Counted from the first letter of the stretch, positions 50,799 through 58,948 are shown. The stretch is DNA of 64,000 bases from Kitasatospora sp. MAP12-44 (GCF_029892095.1 NZ_JARZAE010000004.1:7502001-7566000), one strand, 5' to 3'. The notes: generated from the sequence alone by a model not told the origin. A program made the numbers and translations.

Positions 50799-52165
50799 AA
50801 CCGCTCTCCCGCCGTGCGGCGGAGCCCGAGTCCGCCGCGTTCCCCACTCGCCCGTACGACCTGCTCAAGGAGTTCACCATCGCGCGGGCGAAGAAGTCCC
50901 TTGCCGGCGGCATCAGTTCGTCCTCCCGGATGACCTCCACCGGCTCGCGGCCGCACCCCCTCTACATCGAACGCGGCTCCGGGGCGCACATCTGGGACGC
51001 CGACGGCAACGAGTACGTGGACTTTCTGATCTCCTACGGCAGCGCCGTCATCGGCCACGCCGATCCCACCATGGCCCGGGAGCTGGGCGCCGTCCTGGCA
51101 ACCGGCACGATGTTCGGGACCTGCAACCGTCCAGAGGTCGAACTGGCCGAACTGATCAAGCAGATGGTCCCCTGTGCCGACCTGGTGCGCTATGCCAACT
51201 CCGGCTCGGAGGCGGTCCAGGGCGCGATCCGGGCGGCCCGCGGCTTCACCGGACGCTCCAAGATCCTGAAGTTCGAGGGCCACTACCACGGTTGGGTGGA
51301 CACGCTCGCGATCTCCAACCGGCCTTCCAGTGCGGAGGTGGGCCCCTACGGCTCTCCCACGGCAGTGCCGCACTCCCCTGGAATCCCCGCAGGCGTGGTG
51401 GACGACGTGGTGGTCTGCCCGTGGAACGACGCAGAGGCGCTCCGCTCGGTACTGGACGCACATCGCGGCGACATCGCGGCGGTGATCTGCGAGCCGATCG
51501 TCGCCAACAACGCCTGCACCATGCCGGCGCCCGGCTATCTGGAGACACTGCGCGAGGAGTGCACCCGGCGCGGGCTCGTCCTGGTCTTCGACGAGGTCTG
51601 CACCGGATTCCGCACCGGCCCCGGCGGCGCGCAGGACCTCTTCGGCGTCGTGCCCGACCTGGCGGTCTACTCCAAGGCACTCGGTGGCGGGCTGCCCATC
51701 GCCGCCTTCGCCGGACGGGCGGACATCATGGGCGAGGTCGCTGCCAACCGCGTCAAGCACGGCGGCACCTACAACGGGTCCCCGCTCTGCGCCACCGCCG
51801 CCCTGGTCACCCTCACCCGGCTCTCCGACCCGGCGGTCATCAACCGGATCGACTCGGCCGGCCGACGCATCATGGAAGCCGTTCAGCGGTCCGCACACGA
51901 CCATGGCGTCCCGTGCGCGGTACAGGGCGTCGGTGCGATGTTCCAGGTGGTGTTCTCCGCCGACGGCACCCCGACCAAGCAGTACCGCGACACCCTCACG
52001 CTGGACCAGCGTCGCTACGACGCGTTCCAGTACGCCCTGCTCGAACGCGGCATCCACATCAACGCGTACGGACTGGCCTGCTGGTTCATCTCCGCCGCGC
52101 TGACCGACCAGGACGTCGAGGCCACCTGCACAGCGATCGACGAAGCCTTCGCCACACTCCGCTGA
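50795..52165 (+). CDS. Glutamate-1-semialdehyde aminomutase-like (class III aminotransferase)
   Basis: This 456-residue PLP enzyme resembles HemL: IWDADGNEYVDFLISYGSAV, RYANSGSEAVQGAIRAARGF, KFEGHYHGWVDTL, FDEVCTGFRTGPGGAQ and the PLP-lysine region VYSKALGGGLPIAAFAGR. HemL makes 5-aminolevulinate, the first heme precursor in the C5 path. Coupling to cytochrome b (GTGA) makes a heme-supply role attractive, but other class III aminotransferases look similar and a housekeeping HemL surely exists elsewhere. It may be a paralogue with another substrate. Confidence 0.8.
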   Translation: MKPLSRRAAEPESAAFPTRPYDLLKEFTIARAKKSLAGGISSSSRMTSTGSRPHPLYIERGSGAHIWDADGNEYVDFLISYGSAVIGHADPTMARELGAVLATGTMFGTCNRPEVELAELIKQMVPCADLVRYANSGSEAVQGAIRAARGFTGRSKILKFEGHYHGWVDTLAISNRPSSAEVGPYGSPTAVPHSPGIPAGVVDDVVVCPWNDAEALRSVLDAHRGDIAAVICEPIVANNACTMPAPGYLETLREECTRRGLVLVFDEVCTGFRTGPGGAQDLFGVVPDLAVYSKALGGGLPIAAFAGRADIMGEVAANRVKHGGTYNGSPLCATAALVTLTRLSDPAVINRIDSAGRRIMEAVQRSAHDHGVPCAVQGVGAMFQVVFSADGTPTKQYRDTLTLDQRRYDAFQYALLERGIHINAYGLACWFISAALTDQDVEATCTAIDEAFATLR

Positions 52166-52188
52166 CCAGCTCCCACCCCACCGGAAAG

Positions 52189-52224
52189 GGCCGTCGACCT
52201 GGGATTCCTCCCAGGTCGACGGCC
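52189..52224 (+). terminator. Hairpin terminator after the aminotransferase operon
   Basis: GGCCGTCGACCTGGG (52189-52203) pairs perfectly with 52210-52224 around the loop ATTCCT, with AAAG before and TTCC after the stem. It lies 24 bp beyond the stop at 52165. Confidence 0.85.
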
Positions 52225-52411
52225 TTCCGATATGCCTTACCCGTTCGGGTGACGCCGCTTTGCGCGGGTGCGTACGGTTCCGCGACGATCACCATCCGTG
52301 AAGATCGCCACGGAGGACGGCGGTCTGGGACGGCATCGCCCGCGACGAGCCCGACACCACCGCACTGCCGTGATCGGCCATCTGAAGACGTCGCCGACTC
52401 CCGTCAAGTCA

Positions 52412-52951
52412 TCAGCCCTGGTCCGACATGGACAGGGTCTCGGTGATCAAGCGGGTGGCGAAGTCGTGGTCGTCGCCGGCCATCCGGTTGATCTGGTCCG
52501 CGAGCAGGACGGCCGTGGCTTCCAGAGGATTCATCTCGGCCTTGGTCCAGTAACCGTACTGCGCGCGCCAGAGATTGGGGCTCAGGCCGGTGCCTGCGGC
52601 GACGAGCAGGCCGGCCATGGTGGGGATGGTCTCGGGACGGAAGGTCTTGGGCATCATGCGCATCGTGGCCACGAGGTTGGGCACCACGTACTCGATGACG
52701 TCCTCGTCGTGGTCCTCACAGGCCGCCCGCAGCCAGCTCATAAACATGTAAATGAGCGTGCACGCGCCGTCCAGCAGCGCATCGGCCCCCGTAGGGCCCA
52801 AGGAGGCGGCGAACTGGTCGATCAGCTGCTGCTGTTCGGGCTCCGTCTCGGTCTTGCCGTCGTAGACGGCTTTGAGTCGGGAGTCGATCACCATCAGCGC
52901 TGCGCTCACATCGCCGACAGAAGCGAACTCGGGGTCACAGGGCGATGACAC
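52412..52951 (-). CDS. Conserved-looking hypothetical protein
   Basis: No family was recognised in this 179-residue protein. It is soluble and mostly helical, acidic overall, with segments such as ALMVIDSRLKAVYDGKTETE and ACTLIYMFMSWLRAACEDHD and a polar C-terminus. The GTG start at 52951 has GAGGAGGAG 5 nt upstream; longer in-frame sequence upstream has poor protein character. It stands alone between two terminators. It could be a small regulator or adaptor. Confidence 0.65.
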   Translation of the reverse strand: MSSPCDPEFASVGDVSAALMVIDSRLKAVYDGKTETEPEQQQLIDQFAASLGPTGADALLDGACTLIYMFMSWLRAACEDHDEDVIEYVVPNLVATMRMMPKTFRPETIPTMAGLLVAAGTGLSPNLWRAQYGYWTKAEMNPLEATAVLLADQINRMAGDDHDFATRLITETLSMSDQG

Positions 52952-53135
52952 AGGACTCCTCCTCAAACATCGGCAGCGGGCGGCACGTTCGTAGGGTAGA
53001 CCACCGATCGGATGGGGCCTGGCGAATCCTGCTGAAGAACCCTTTCGTGTGACTGCACCACTCAATCCTTGACCTGGTGGACTGCGTGATCCACGTCCGA
53101 GGGCTCCGGGTCGATGGCGTAGCAGCTGCGGGGCA

Positions 53136-53179
53136 CCGCCGTGGATCCGGGTGCTCATGCGGGCCCGGATCCACGGCGG
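53136..53179 (-). terminator. Hairpin terminator of the methyltransferase operon
   Basis: CCGCCGTGGATCCGGG (53136-53151) pairs perfectly with 53164-53179 around a 12-base loop. It lies about 50 bp beyond the stop of the small membrane protein on the minus strand. Confidence 0.75.
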
Positions 53180-53231
53180 CCCTGGGCCGCCGCTCGCGGC
53201 GCGGTGGTCGGCGGTGGTCGGCCCGAGGCGG

Positions 53232-53450
53232 TCAGTGCTGGTGGCCGGTCACGCGGGCGGATCCGGCGCCGTCGCGTCGGCGCAGCCAGCGGCGGCCGAG
53301 CAGGCCGGCGGCGAGGTGGGCCAGCAGGCCGGCGGCGGCGATGGCGAGGCCGACCTTGGTGCCGAGCCACAGGTGCAGGCCGAGGCCGACCACGGCCAGC
53401 GGGATCGCGGCGAGCCGGACCGCGCGTAGGCCGGCGGGCTGACGGTTCAT
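53232..53450 (-). CDS. Small two-helix membrane protein
   Basis: This 72-residue protein has two hydrophobic segments (about 10-30, LAAIPLAVVGLGLHLWLGTK, and 31-50, VGLAIAAAGLLAHLAAGLL) and basic residues (RRWLRRRD) after the second. Its ATG overlaps the methyltransferase stop (ATGA), so both are made together. No function is recognised. Confidence 0.7.
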   Translation of the reverse strand: MNRQPAGLRAVRLAAIPLAVVGLGLHLWLGTKVGLAIAAAGLLAHLAAGLLGRRWLRRRDGAGSARVTGHQH

Positions 53451-54121
53451 CGGGCGGCCCCCCGGGTGGCGGGCTTGGCCGCGGTCACGTAGCGGATCCA
53501 CGGGTACAGGTCCCCGGCGCTGACCTCGTCGAATCGGGCGTCGCGGACCAGTCCCTCCAGCAGGTCGATCGGGTTGTTCTCCATCGCGGGTCCGGTGACG
53601 GCGCCGACCAGGTGGCGGCCGACGCGACCCTTGGGGGGCCGGAAGTCGGCGATCATCAGGCGTCCACCCGGGCGCAGTACCCGGTACATCTCGGCCACCG
53701 CCTGCGGGCGTACGGGTGCGGGCAGATGATGGACCATCAGGCTGCTGACCACGACGTCGAACGAGTCGTCGCCGGCGTCGAGCTGTTCGGCGATCCCGCG
53801 CTCGAAGGTGCAGTTGGGCTGCTTCGCGGCCAGCTTGCGGGCGTGTTCGACGACTTGGGCGGACGGGTCGAGGCCGAGCGCGGTGCCTGTGGGGGAGACG
53901 ACCCTGGCCATGCGCTGGGTGAGGTAGCCGGTCCCGCAACCGAGGTCGAGGGCGCGGTCGCCGGGGCGGGCGCCGCTGATCTCGGCGAGCCGGGTGAAGA
54001 CGTGGTTGCGGCGGCCGCCGAAGGCGACGTTCCCGAAGAGCTCGTAGCCCGGGCCGTGGGCGATGGTGATGCCGTCGGTGTCGGCCTGCGGATCTCCGTG
54101 CAGCAGGCGTGCCAGTCCCAT
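53447..54121 (-). CDS. SAM-dependent methyltransferase (UbiE-like)
   Basis: This 224-residue class I methyltransferase has the SAM motif ALDLGCGTGYLTQRMA near residue 57, GLDPSAQVVEHARK as motif II, DSFDVVVSSLMVHHL as motif IV and LRPGGRLMIADFRP. It resembles UbiE/Coq5-like enzymes, which methylate quinones or small molecules. It is divergent from a TetR regulator and separated by a double operator, so it is probably repressed until an inducer (perhaps its substrate) appears. Confidence 0.88.
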   Translation of the reverse strand: MGLARLLHGDPQADTDGITIAHGPGYELFGNVAFGGRRNHVFTRLAEISGARPGDRALDLGCGTGYLTQRMARVVSPTGTALGLDPSAQVVEHARKLAAKQPNCTFERGIAEQLDAGDDSFDVVVSSLMVHHLPAPVRPQAVAEMYRVLRPGGRLMIADFRPPKGRVGRHLVGAVTGPAMENNPIDLLEGLVRDARFDEVSAGDLYPWIRYVTAAKPATRGAAR

Positions 54122-54132
54122 GCCGTTCTCCT

Positions 54133-54177
54133 AACTTAGTGACGACTAAGAACACTGACCTTAGTCGTCACTAAGTT
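54133..54177. promoter_or_regulatory. Double TetR operator: 18-bp perfect inverted repeat with internal dyads
   Basis: AACTTAGTGACGACTAAG (54133-54150) is repeated inverted at 54160-54177 after 9 bases. Each arm itself holds a dyad: CTTAGT-GACG-ACTAAG at 54135-54150 and CTTAGT-CGTC-ACTAAG at 54160-54175. Two dyads 25 bp apart suit cooperative binding by two TetR dimers. They lie in the divergent gap between the methyltransferase and TetR genes. Confidence 0.82.
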
Positions 54178-54206
54178 TCCTTGGCAAGGCCGTTTACGAT
54201 GACGGG

Positions 54207-54878
54207 GTGACCTCGCCTACGCCCACCACGCCGCGCCGCACCCGCCTCAGCGCCGAGGACCGGCGCGCCTCGATCCTGGCCGCCGCGATCGGGGTGTTCG
54301 CCGAACGCGGCTACCAGCGCGGCAAAGTCTCCGAGGTCGCCGCCCGGGTCGGCGTCACCGAGCCGGTCGTCTTCCAGAACTTCGGCTCCAAGGCGGCCCT
54401 GTTCGCCGCCGTGGTCGACCTCACCGCCACCCGGATCTGCGCCGAACTCGCCGACGCGGTGGCCACCGGGACCCCCGTCGCCGCCCTGGTGGCCGAGGTG
54501 CTCTCGCCCGCCCACCTCGACCAGCTGCACGCCCAGGGCTCGCTCGGCGTCCTGTTCGCCGACTCGGTGGCCCCCGCCGCCGAGCCGGCTGTCGCGCAGG
54601 CCGGCCAGGCCGCGGTGCGCCGAATCGCCGACGCGCTCGCCGACGCGCTGCGCCACGGCCAGGTGACGGGGGACATCCGTGCGGACGCGGACCCCGGCGC
54701 AGCCGCGTGGCTGCTGGTCTCGCTGATCTCCGCCCGCCCGCTGCGGCTGGCCGCCATGCCCGAGGACGCGCGCAACCGCCTGGACGCCGCGATCGCCGCC
54801 ATGGCCGCAGGGCTCCTCATTCCAGCCGCGGCACAACCGTCGGCGGCACAACCGTCAGCGCAGCACCCGCTCGCCTGA
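54207..54878 (+). CDS. TetR-family repressor
   Basis: This 223-residue regulator has an N-terminal TetR HTH (RRASILAAAIGVFAERGYQR, then VSEVAARVGVTEPVVFQNFG) and a helical ligand domain. The tail is Ala/Gln/Pro-rich (AAAQPSAAQPSAQ). The GTG start lies 30 bp from the double operator, so it is probably autorepressing and controls the divergent methyltransferase operon. Confidence 0.9.
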   Translation: MTSPTPTTPRRTRLSAEDRRASILAAAIGVFAERGYQRGKVSEVAARVGVTEPVVFQNFGSKAALFAAVVDLTATRICAELADAVATGTPVAALVAEVLSPAHLDQLHAQGSLGVLFADSVAPAAEPAVAQAGQAAVRRIADALADALRHGQVTGDIRADADPGAAAWLLVSLISARPLRLAAMPEDARNRLDAAIAAMAAGLLIPAAAQPSAAQPSAQHPLA

Positions 54879-54963
54879 ACGGCCAGCGACCGCCCGCACG
54901 CCACAGGTGCACCGCACCCGCTCGCGGAGCACAACGGCGATCGGGTGCGCGCGGAGAGTCAGC

Positions 54964-55110
54964 TCACCCGAAGTCGAAGACGGCTGTCACGGGCGCGTGG
55001 TCGGACCAGCGCTCGGCGTGGGTCGCGGCCCGCTCGACGTGGGCCGAGATGCACGTGGACGCGAGATTCTGACTGGCCATCAGGTAGTCGATCCGCCAGC
55101 GGGTCGACGC
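54964..55110 (-). pseudogene. C-terminal remnant of exonuclease III (XthA)
   Basis: The minus strand encodes RRWRIDYLMASQNLAS and then ERWSDHAPVTAVFDFG before a natural stop. These match the last 45-50 residues of exonuclease III/AP endonucleases, where RIDYLL and SDHAPV are the conserved active-site endings. About 80% of the gene is missing; upstream of 55110 the sequence is unrelated. This is a deletion or insertion scar. Confidence 0.75.
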
Positions 55111-55258
55111 ATCTTTTCCAGGCATCTTCCCAGGTCAGGCACACTGAGCTCTCGTGCCGTCGGTGACCCGACCTGGAGACGCTGATGATGAGTAGTGCCG
55201 CAGTCCTTCCCCCTCTCTGTCAGCCTTGGGTGAGCCGTCCCGTTTTGTCGGGTCAGCC

Positions 55259-55305
55259 TGAGTCTCAACCCCGTCGAGAAGTGGTCTCGGCGGGGTTGAG
55301 ACTCA
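55259..55305 (-). terminator. Hairpin terminator after tuf
   Basis: TGAGTCTCAACCCCG (55259-55273) pairs perfectly with 55291-55305 around a 17-base loop that itself has GAGA/TCTC pairing. It lies 22 bp beyond the tuf stop. The 55111-55258 stretch beyond it holds no recognised gene. Confidence 0.85.
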
Positions 55306-55327
55306 AGTCTGGCCAGTTGCAGGGCGG

Positions 55328-56509
55328 TTACTCGGAGACGGTCTGTACCGTGCCCGCGGCGACGGTCCGGCCGCCCTCGCGGACGGCGAAGCCGAGGCCG
55401 GGCTCCAGCGGTACGGGCTGGCCGAGCGTCACCGTAACGTCGACGGTGTCACCCGGCCGCGCCACCGAGGTGCCCTCGCGCAGCTCGACGTCGCCGACCA
55501 CGTCGCCCGTCCGCAGGTAGAACTGCGGGCGGTAGCCGCTGGTGATCGGCGTGCGGCGGCCGCCCTCCGCCGTCGACAGCAGGTGCACCCGAGCGGTGAA
55601 GCGGGTGTGCACCGAGGCGCTGCCGACCGCGGCGACGACCTGACCGCGCCGGATCTGCCCGCGCTGCACGCCGCGCAGCAGCAGCGCGACGTTGTCGCCC
55701 GCCTCCGCGCACTCCATCGTCCGCCCGAAGGTCTCGACGCCGGTGACGACGGACTCCAGGTCCGAGCCGTAGCCGAGGACCTCCACCCGGTCGCCCATCC
55801 GCACCCGGCCGCGCTCGACCGCGCCGGTCACGACCGTGCCGCGACCGGTGATGGTCAGCACGTTCTCGATCGGCAGCAGGAACGGCGCGTCCGTGTACCG
55901 CACGGGAGTCGGGACGTACTCGTCCACCGCGTCCAGCAGTTCCAGCAGGGCCGCCGACCACTGCGGGTCGCCCTCCAGCGCCCGCAGCCCGGACACCCGG
56001 ACGACGGGCAGCCCGCCGCCCTCGTAGCCGTGGGTGGTCAGCAGCTCGCGGACCTCCAACTCGACCAGCTCCAGCAGTTCGGGGTCGCCGGCGTCGGCCT
56101 TGTTGAGCGCGACGACGACGTGCTCGACGCCGACCTGACGGGCCAGCAGCACGTGCTCGGAGGTCTGCGGCATCACACCGTCCTGCGCGGAGACGACCAG
56201 GATCGCGCCGTCCAGCTGGGCGGCGCCGGTGATCATGTTCTTCACGAAGTCGGCGTGGCCGGGCATGTCCACGTGGGCGTAGTGGCGGGTGGCCGTCTCG
56301 TACTCGACGTGGGCGATGTTGATGGTGATGCCGCGGGCGGCCTCCTCCGGGGCACGGTCGATCCGGTCGAAGGGGACGAATGTGCCGCCGCCGCGCTCGG
56401 CGAGGACCTTGGTGATGGCGGCGGTGAGGGTGGTCTTGCCGTGGTCGACGTGACCTATGGTGCCGATGTTGAGGTGCGGCTTGGTGCGCACGAAGGCCTG
56501 CTTGGCCAT
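55328..56509 (-). CDS. tuf: Divergent elongation factor Tu (second EF-Tu)
   Basis: This 393-residue EF-Tu has all G-motifs: GHVDHGKTT (P-loop), RGITI in switch I, DMPGHADFVKN, NKAD and SGL. It carries aminoacyl-tRNA to the ribosome. It differs from the usual streptomycete main EF-Tu at many sites: for example DRIDRAPEEAARGITINIAH in switch I and NKADAGDPELLEL where NKCDMVDD is usual. Its surroundings lack ribosomal genes, so it is the tuf2/tuf3-type extra copy, which in Streptomyces may serve under stress or give resistance to elfamycin antibiotics. The start at 56509 fits MAKQAFVRTKPHLN. Confidence 0.9.
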   Translation of the reverse strand: MAKQAFVRTKPHLNIGTIGHVDHGKTTLTAAITKVLAERGGGTFVPFDRIDRAPEEAARGITINIAHVEYETATRHYAHVDMPGHADFVKNMITGAAQLDGAILVVSAQDGVMPQTSEHVLLARQVGVEHVVVALNKADAGDPELLELVELEVRELLTTHGYEGGGLPVVRVSGLRALEGDPQWSAALLELLDAVDEYVPTPVRYTDAPFLLPIENVLTITGRGTVVTGAVERGRVRMGDRVEVLGYGSDLESVVTGVETFGRTMECAEAGDNVALLLRGVQRGQIRRGQVVAAVGSASVHTRFTARVHLLSTAEGGRRTPITSGYRPQFYLRTGDVVGDVELREGTSVARPGDTVDVTVTLGQPVPLEPGLGFAVREGGRTVAAGTVQTVSE

Positions 56510-56965
56510 GGCGGGATCTTCCCTGCGAGTCGAATGCATGGTGACGGAACCTCAGCGACGGGCCGACCTTCCCCGTCCGAGGCTCCGGGACATCCCGGGG
56601 AAGGTCAGCTTCGTGCGCCGTCGAATGCGGCTGCGACTGCCAGGGCAGCAGCCATCGCGCCCGCGACTGCGGGCAACTCGGCGATGGCGTACTGGAACAT
56701 GCGGACCATCCTGCCCGCACGGCGAGGCGGGACGCCACGGGTTTTCCGCGACCCGGCAGCGGGCCGGGCCGTCGCTGGTGCGTGTGTCCTTCGGCTGTGG
56801 CTCATCGGAACGATCGATGGGGTGGCCCGATCTTTTCCCCGACTGAGGATCACCGAGCGGCTGATGTGGCTACTGTGCGAGCTGATGTCAAGTCACATTG
56901 CCAGCACAGGGGAGTGATGATGCATGTCGGAGTCGACCGCCGCTGATCAGTTACGGGAAGGAGCG
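56510..56965. other. tuf leader region and left flank of duplication copy B
   Basis: The region holds the tuf promoter/leader and no clear gene. A 31-codon minus-strand frame (MFQYAIAELPAVAGAMAAAL...) ends near 56605 but lacks a good ribosome site and is not called. The last 80 bases before copy B are unrelated to the sequence before copy A, which defines the duplication edge at about 56966. Confidence 0.45.
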
Positions 56966-58318
56966 CTGTGCCCACGGACTGGCCGTAGCGGCACGATTGA
57001 CGATCCGTCATAAAGGAGGGGCCGTGACCACCATGCCGTTCACCGGTCGGAAGGCCATGACGCGCCGCCACATGCTGGGAGCCGCGCTGGCCGCCGGGGC
57101 TGCCGTGCCGCTTGCCGCCGTCGCCGGCCCCGCGTGGGCGGACCCGGGCGCCCCGGCCGCTCCGGGCTCGCCCGCCCCCGCGCCCACCCCCACCCCCGCG
57201 CCCACCCCCGCCCCCGCCCCGGCGCGGCTTACGCTGCCCGTGCCCACCGGGCCGTACCCGGTGGGCACGGTCCAGCTGCACCTCGTCGACCGGTCGCGCC
57301 CGGACGACATCGCGGGCCCCGGGCACTTCCGCGAGCTGATGGCCACCGTCTGGTACCCCGCCCGGGACGTCGAGCGGTACCCGGTGGCGCCCTGGATGCC
57401 GGCCGGCGCGCTGACGGCGTTCCTCGCCGACGTGGGGTTCAGCGCCTTGGCCGACCTGGCGCCGTTCACCTCCGGCCACGTGGGTGCTCCGGTGCTGCGG
57501 TCGGGCCGGCGGCTGCCCGTCCTGGTGTATGCGCACGGCGCGCACAGCCACCAGGGCGACCACACGACCATGGTCCAAGAGCTTGCCAGCCACGGATACG
57601 CGGTCGTGACGGTGGCTCACACCTACGACACCTACGCGGAGTTCCCCGACGGCCGGATTGCCGTTCCGAGTGGCGATCCGAAGGCCCCCACCGCACCGAG
57701 GGACTTCGCCGCAGACCTCCGCTTCCTCCTCGACTGCGTCGAGCAGCTCGCCGCCGGGTGCAATCCGGACGTCGATCGGCGGGAGCTGCCGGCCGGGCTG
57801 CTCGGCGGCCTCGACCCCCACCGCATGGGCGCGTTCGGCTGGTCGAAGGGCGGGTCCGCCGCCGCCTGCGCGACGCTTGAGGACGAGCGCATCCGGGCCG
57901 GACTGAGCCTGGACGGCCCGATGGAGATGAATCCGCCGCTCTCCGGGGAGCTGGATCGGCCGTTCATGATGATGACCGCTGTGTTCACCCGGGCCCAGGA
58001 TCCGGCCGCCGCCCAGTTCTGGTCGCTCCTGCGGGGCTGGCGGCTGAACATCCAGGCCCAGGGTGCCGTCCACGTGTCGTACGGCGACAACGAGGCGCTG
58101 TTCCCACGGGTGGCGAAGCTGCTCGGGTGGAGCGGGCAGCAGCTCCAGGGCACGATCGGCACCCTCGATCCCGACGAGGGGGTGAAGATCCAGCAGGCAT
58201 ACCCGCTCGCGTTCTTCGACGAGCACCTGCGCGGCCACCGTCGGGGGCACCTGCTCGACGGGCCTTCCCCGGCCTTCCCAGCGGTGACGTTCCTCCCGTG
58301 AGTGCCCGGGACCGCGGC
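56966..58318. repeat. Segmental duplication, copy B
   Basis: This is the near-identical copy of 31270-32662 in the same orientation. It starts at CTGTGCCCACGG and runs through the lipase gene to GGGACCGCGGCG. It has one CGTGAGTGCC decamer where copy A has five. Beyond it the homology breaks at a response-regulator fragment and resumes in citrate-synthase pieces at 58515-58650. Confidence 0.85.
57024..58301 (+). CDS. Tat-type secreted lipase/esterase (copy B)
   Basis: This 425-residue twin of the enzyme at 31328 has the same Tat signal (MTRRHMLGAAL), Pro-rich linker (PAPAPARL here against PAPIPARL) and nucleophile elbow GWSKG. Visible protein differences are few: A for T near the signal cleavage site, A for I in the linker, L for F (SLLRG) and R for Q (FPRVAK). 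Both copies look intact, so gene dosage may be doubled. It reads toward debris of the citrate synthase gene. AAAGGAGGGG precedes the GTG start as in copy A. Confidence 0.85.
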   Translation: MTTMPFTGRKAMTRRHMLGAALAAGAAVPLAAVAGPAWADPGAPAAPGSPAPAPTPTPAPTPAPAPARLTLPVPTGPYPVGTVQLHLVDRSRPDDIAGPGHFRELMATVWYPARDVERYPVAPWMPAGALTAFLADVGFSALADLAPFTSGHVGAPVLRSGRRLPVLVYAHGAHSHQGDHTTMVQELASHGYAVVTVAHTYDTYAEFPDGRIAVPSGDPKAPTAPRDFAADLRFLLDCVEQLAAGCNPDVDRRELPAGLLGGLDPHRMGAFGWSKGGSAAACATLEDERIRAGLSLDGPMEMNPPLSGELDRPFMMMTAVFTRAQDPAAAQFWSLLRGWRLNIQAQGAVHVSYGDNEALFPRVAKLLGWSGQQLQGTIGTLDPDEGVKIQQAYPLAFFDEHLRGHRRGHLLDGPSPAFPAVTFLP

Positions 58319-58320
58319 GC

Positions 58321-58517
58321 CCCGACGTGGTCCTCACCGACCTCCGGATGCCCAGGCTGGACGGGCTGGAGGTCACCCGTCGGCTGGCCGGGACGGAGGT
58401 CGCCGACCCGCTGCGGGTGGTCGTCGTGACCACCTTCGATCTGGACGACTCCGTCCACACCGCGCTCCGCCCCGGCGCCTGCGGCTTCCTGCTGAAGCGT
58501 TCGGTTCCCGCCCTGGG
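58321..58517 (+). pseudogene. Fragment of a NarL-type response regulator receiver domain
   Basis: The plus strand encodes PDVVLTDLRMPRLDGLEVTR, then VVVVTTFDLDDSVHTALRPG and ACGFLLKRSVPAL. This is the middle of a CheY-like receiver with the phospho-accepting Asp in LTDLRMP and the conserved Lys in LLKR. The N-terminus, the HTH and the rest of the gene are missing. No start or ribosome site is present. It sits exactly at the breakpoint between copy B and the citrate-synthase pieces. Confidence 0.8.
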
Positions 58518-58650
58518 CGGCGGGGCGGATGATCTTACTGTCCTCGGCCTGCTCCAGGATGTTGGCGCACCAGCCGACGATCCGGGCTCCCCGAAGGTCG
58601 GGGTGAACATCTCGCGCGGGACGCCGCAGAAGCCGCGCTGTTCGGCGAGG
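58515..58650 (-). pseudogene. Internally deleted citrate synthase remnant
   Basis: 58629-58650 matches 33720-33741 (encoding LAEQRGF) for 22 bp, and 58515-58628 matches 32756-32870 (CGVPREMFTPTFG to the C-terminal AEDSKIIRP part). Order and strand are as in the intact gene, so about 850 bp between the two pieces were deleted. A one-base loss in GGCGGCCCC to GGCTCCCC shifts the frame. It is joined in frame to the broken DUF1684 gene. Confidence 0.8.
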
Positions 58651-58948
58651 ACGCTCGCCCGTTCCGCGATGACCCCGAAGTGGTACCTGTCGTGCACCAC
58701 GGTGCTCTGGACGGTCAGTTCCTCGCCGTCGTCGAGGTCGACGGTGACGCCGTCCTCGGTGCTGGACCACGTTCCGGGCGCGTCCGGGAAGCGGGTCGGG
58801 TCGGCGTTCAGCCAGCGCAGGCTGGTGACCGCGAGGAAGCCGTGCGGATCGGCCAGTGCCCGCTCGTGTTCGGTGTGCCACTGCTCCCACTGGCGGACGA
58901 AGTTCGCCCAGTGGTCGTCGGGAGGGCCTGAGGGTACTGGACGGTCAT
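58651..58948 (-). pseudogene. Truncated and frameshifted DUF1684 gene
   Basis: The minus strand encodes DDHWANFVRQWEQWHTEHER, then LADPHGFLAVTSLRWLNADP, TRFPDAPGTWSSTEDGVTV and VVHDRYHFGVIAERASV, the N-terminal third of a DUF1684 protein. The ATG at 58948 has GAGGAG 6 nt upstream and overlaps the flavin reductase stop (ATGA), but the conserved frame is one base off, so a frameshift occurs in the first 10 codons. The 3' end is replaced by citrate-synthase debris. The gene was once the last of the monooxygenase operon. Confidence 0.75.

Noticed and set aside
56605..56700. 31-residue frame MFQYAIAELPAVAG... upstream of tuf
   Set aside because: Weak ribosome site, alanine-rich composition typical of chance, and no recognised family.
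31270..58318. Composite transposon flanked by the duplicated lipase segments
   Set aside because: No transposase gene, terminal inverted repeats or target-site duplication is visible at either copy; simple segmental duplication is enough.
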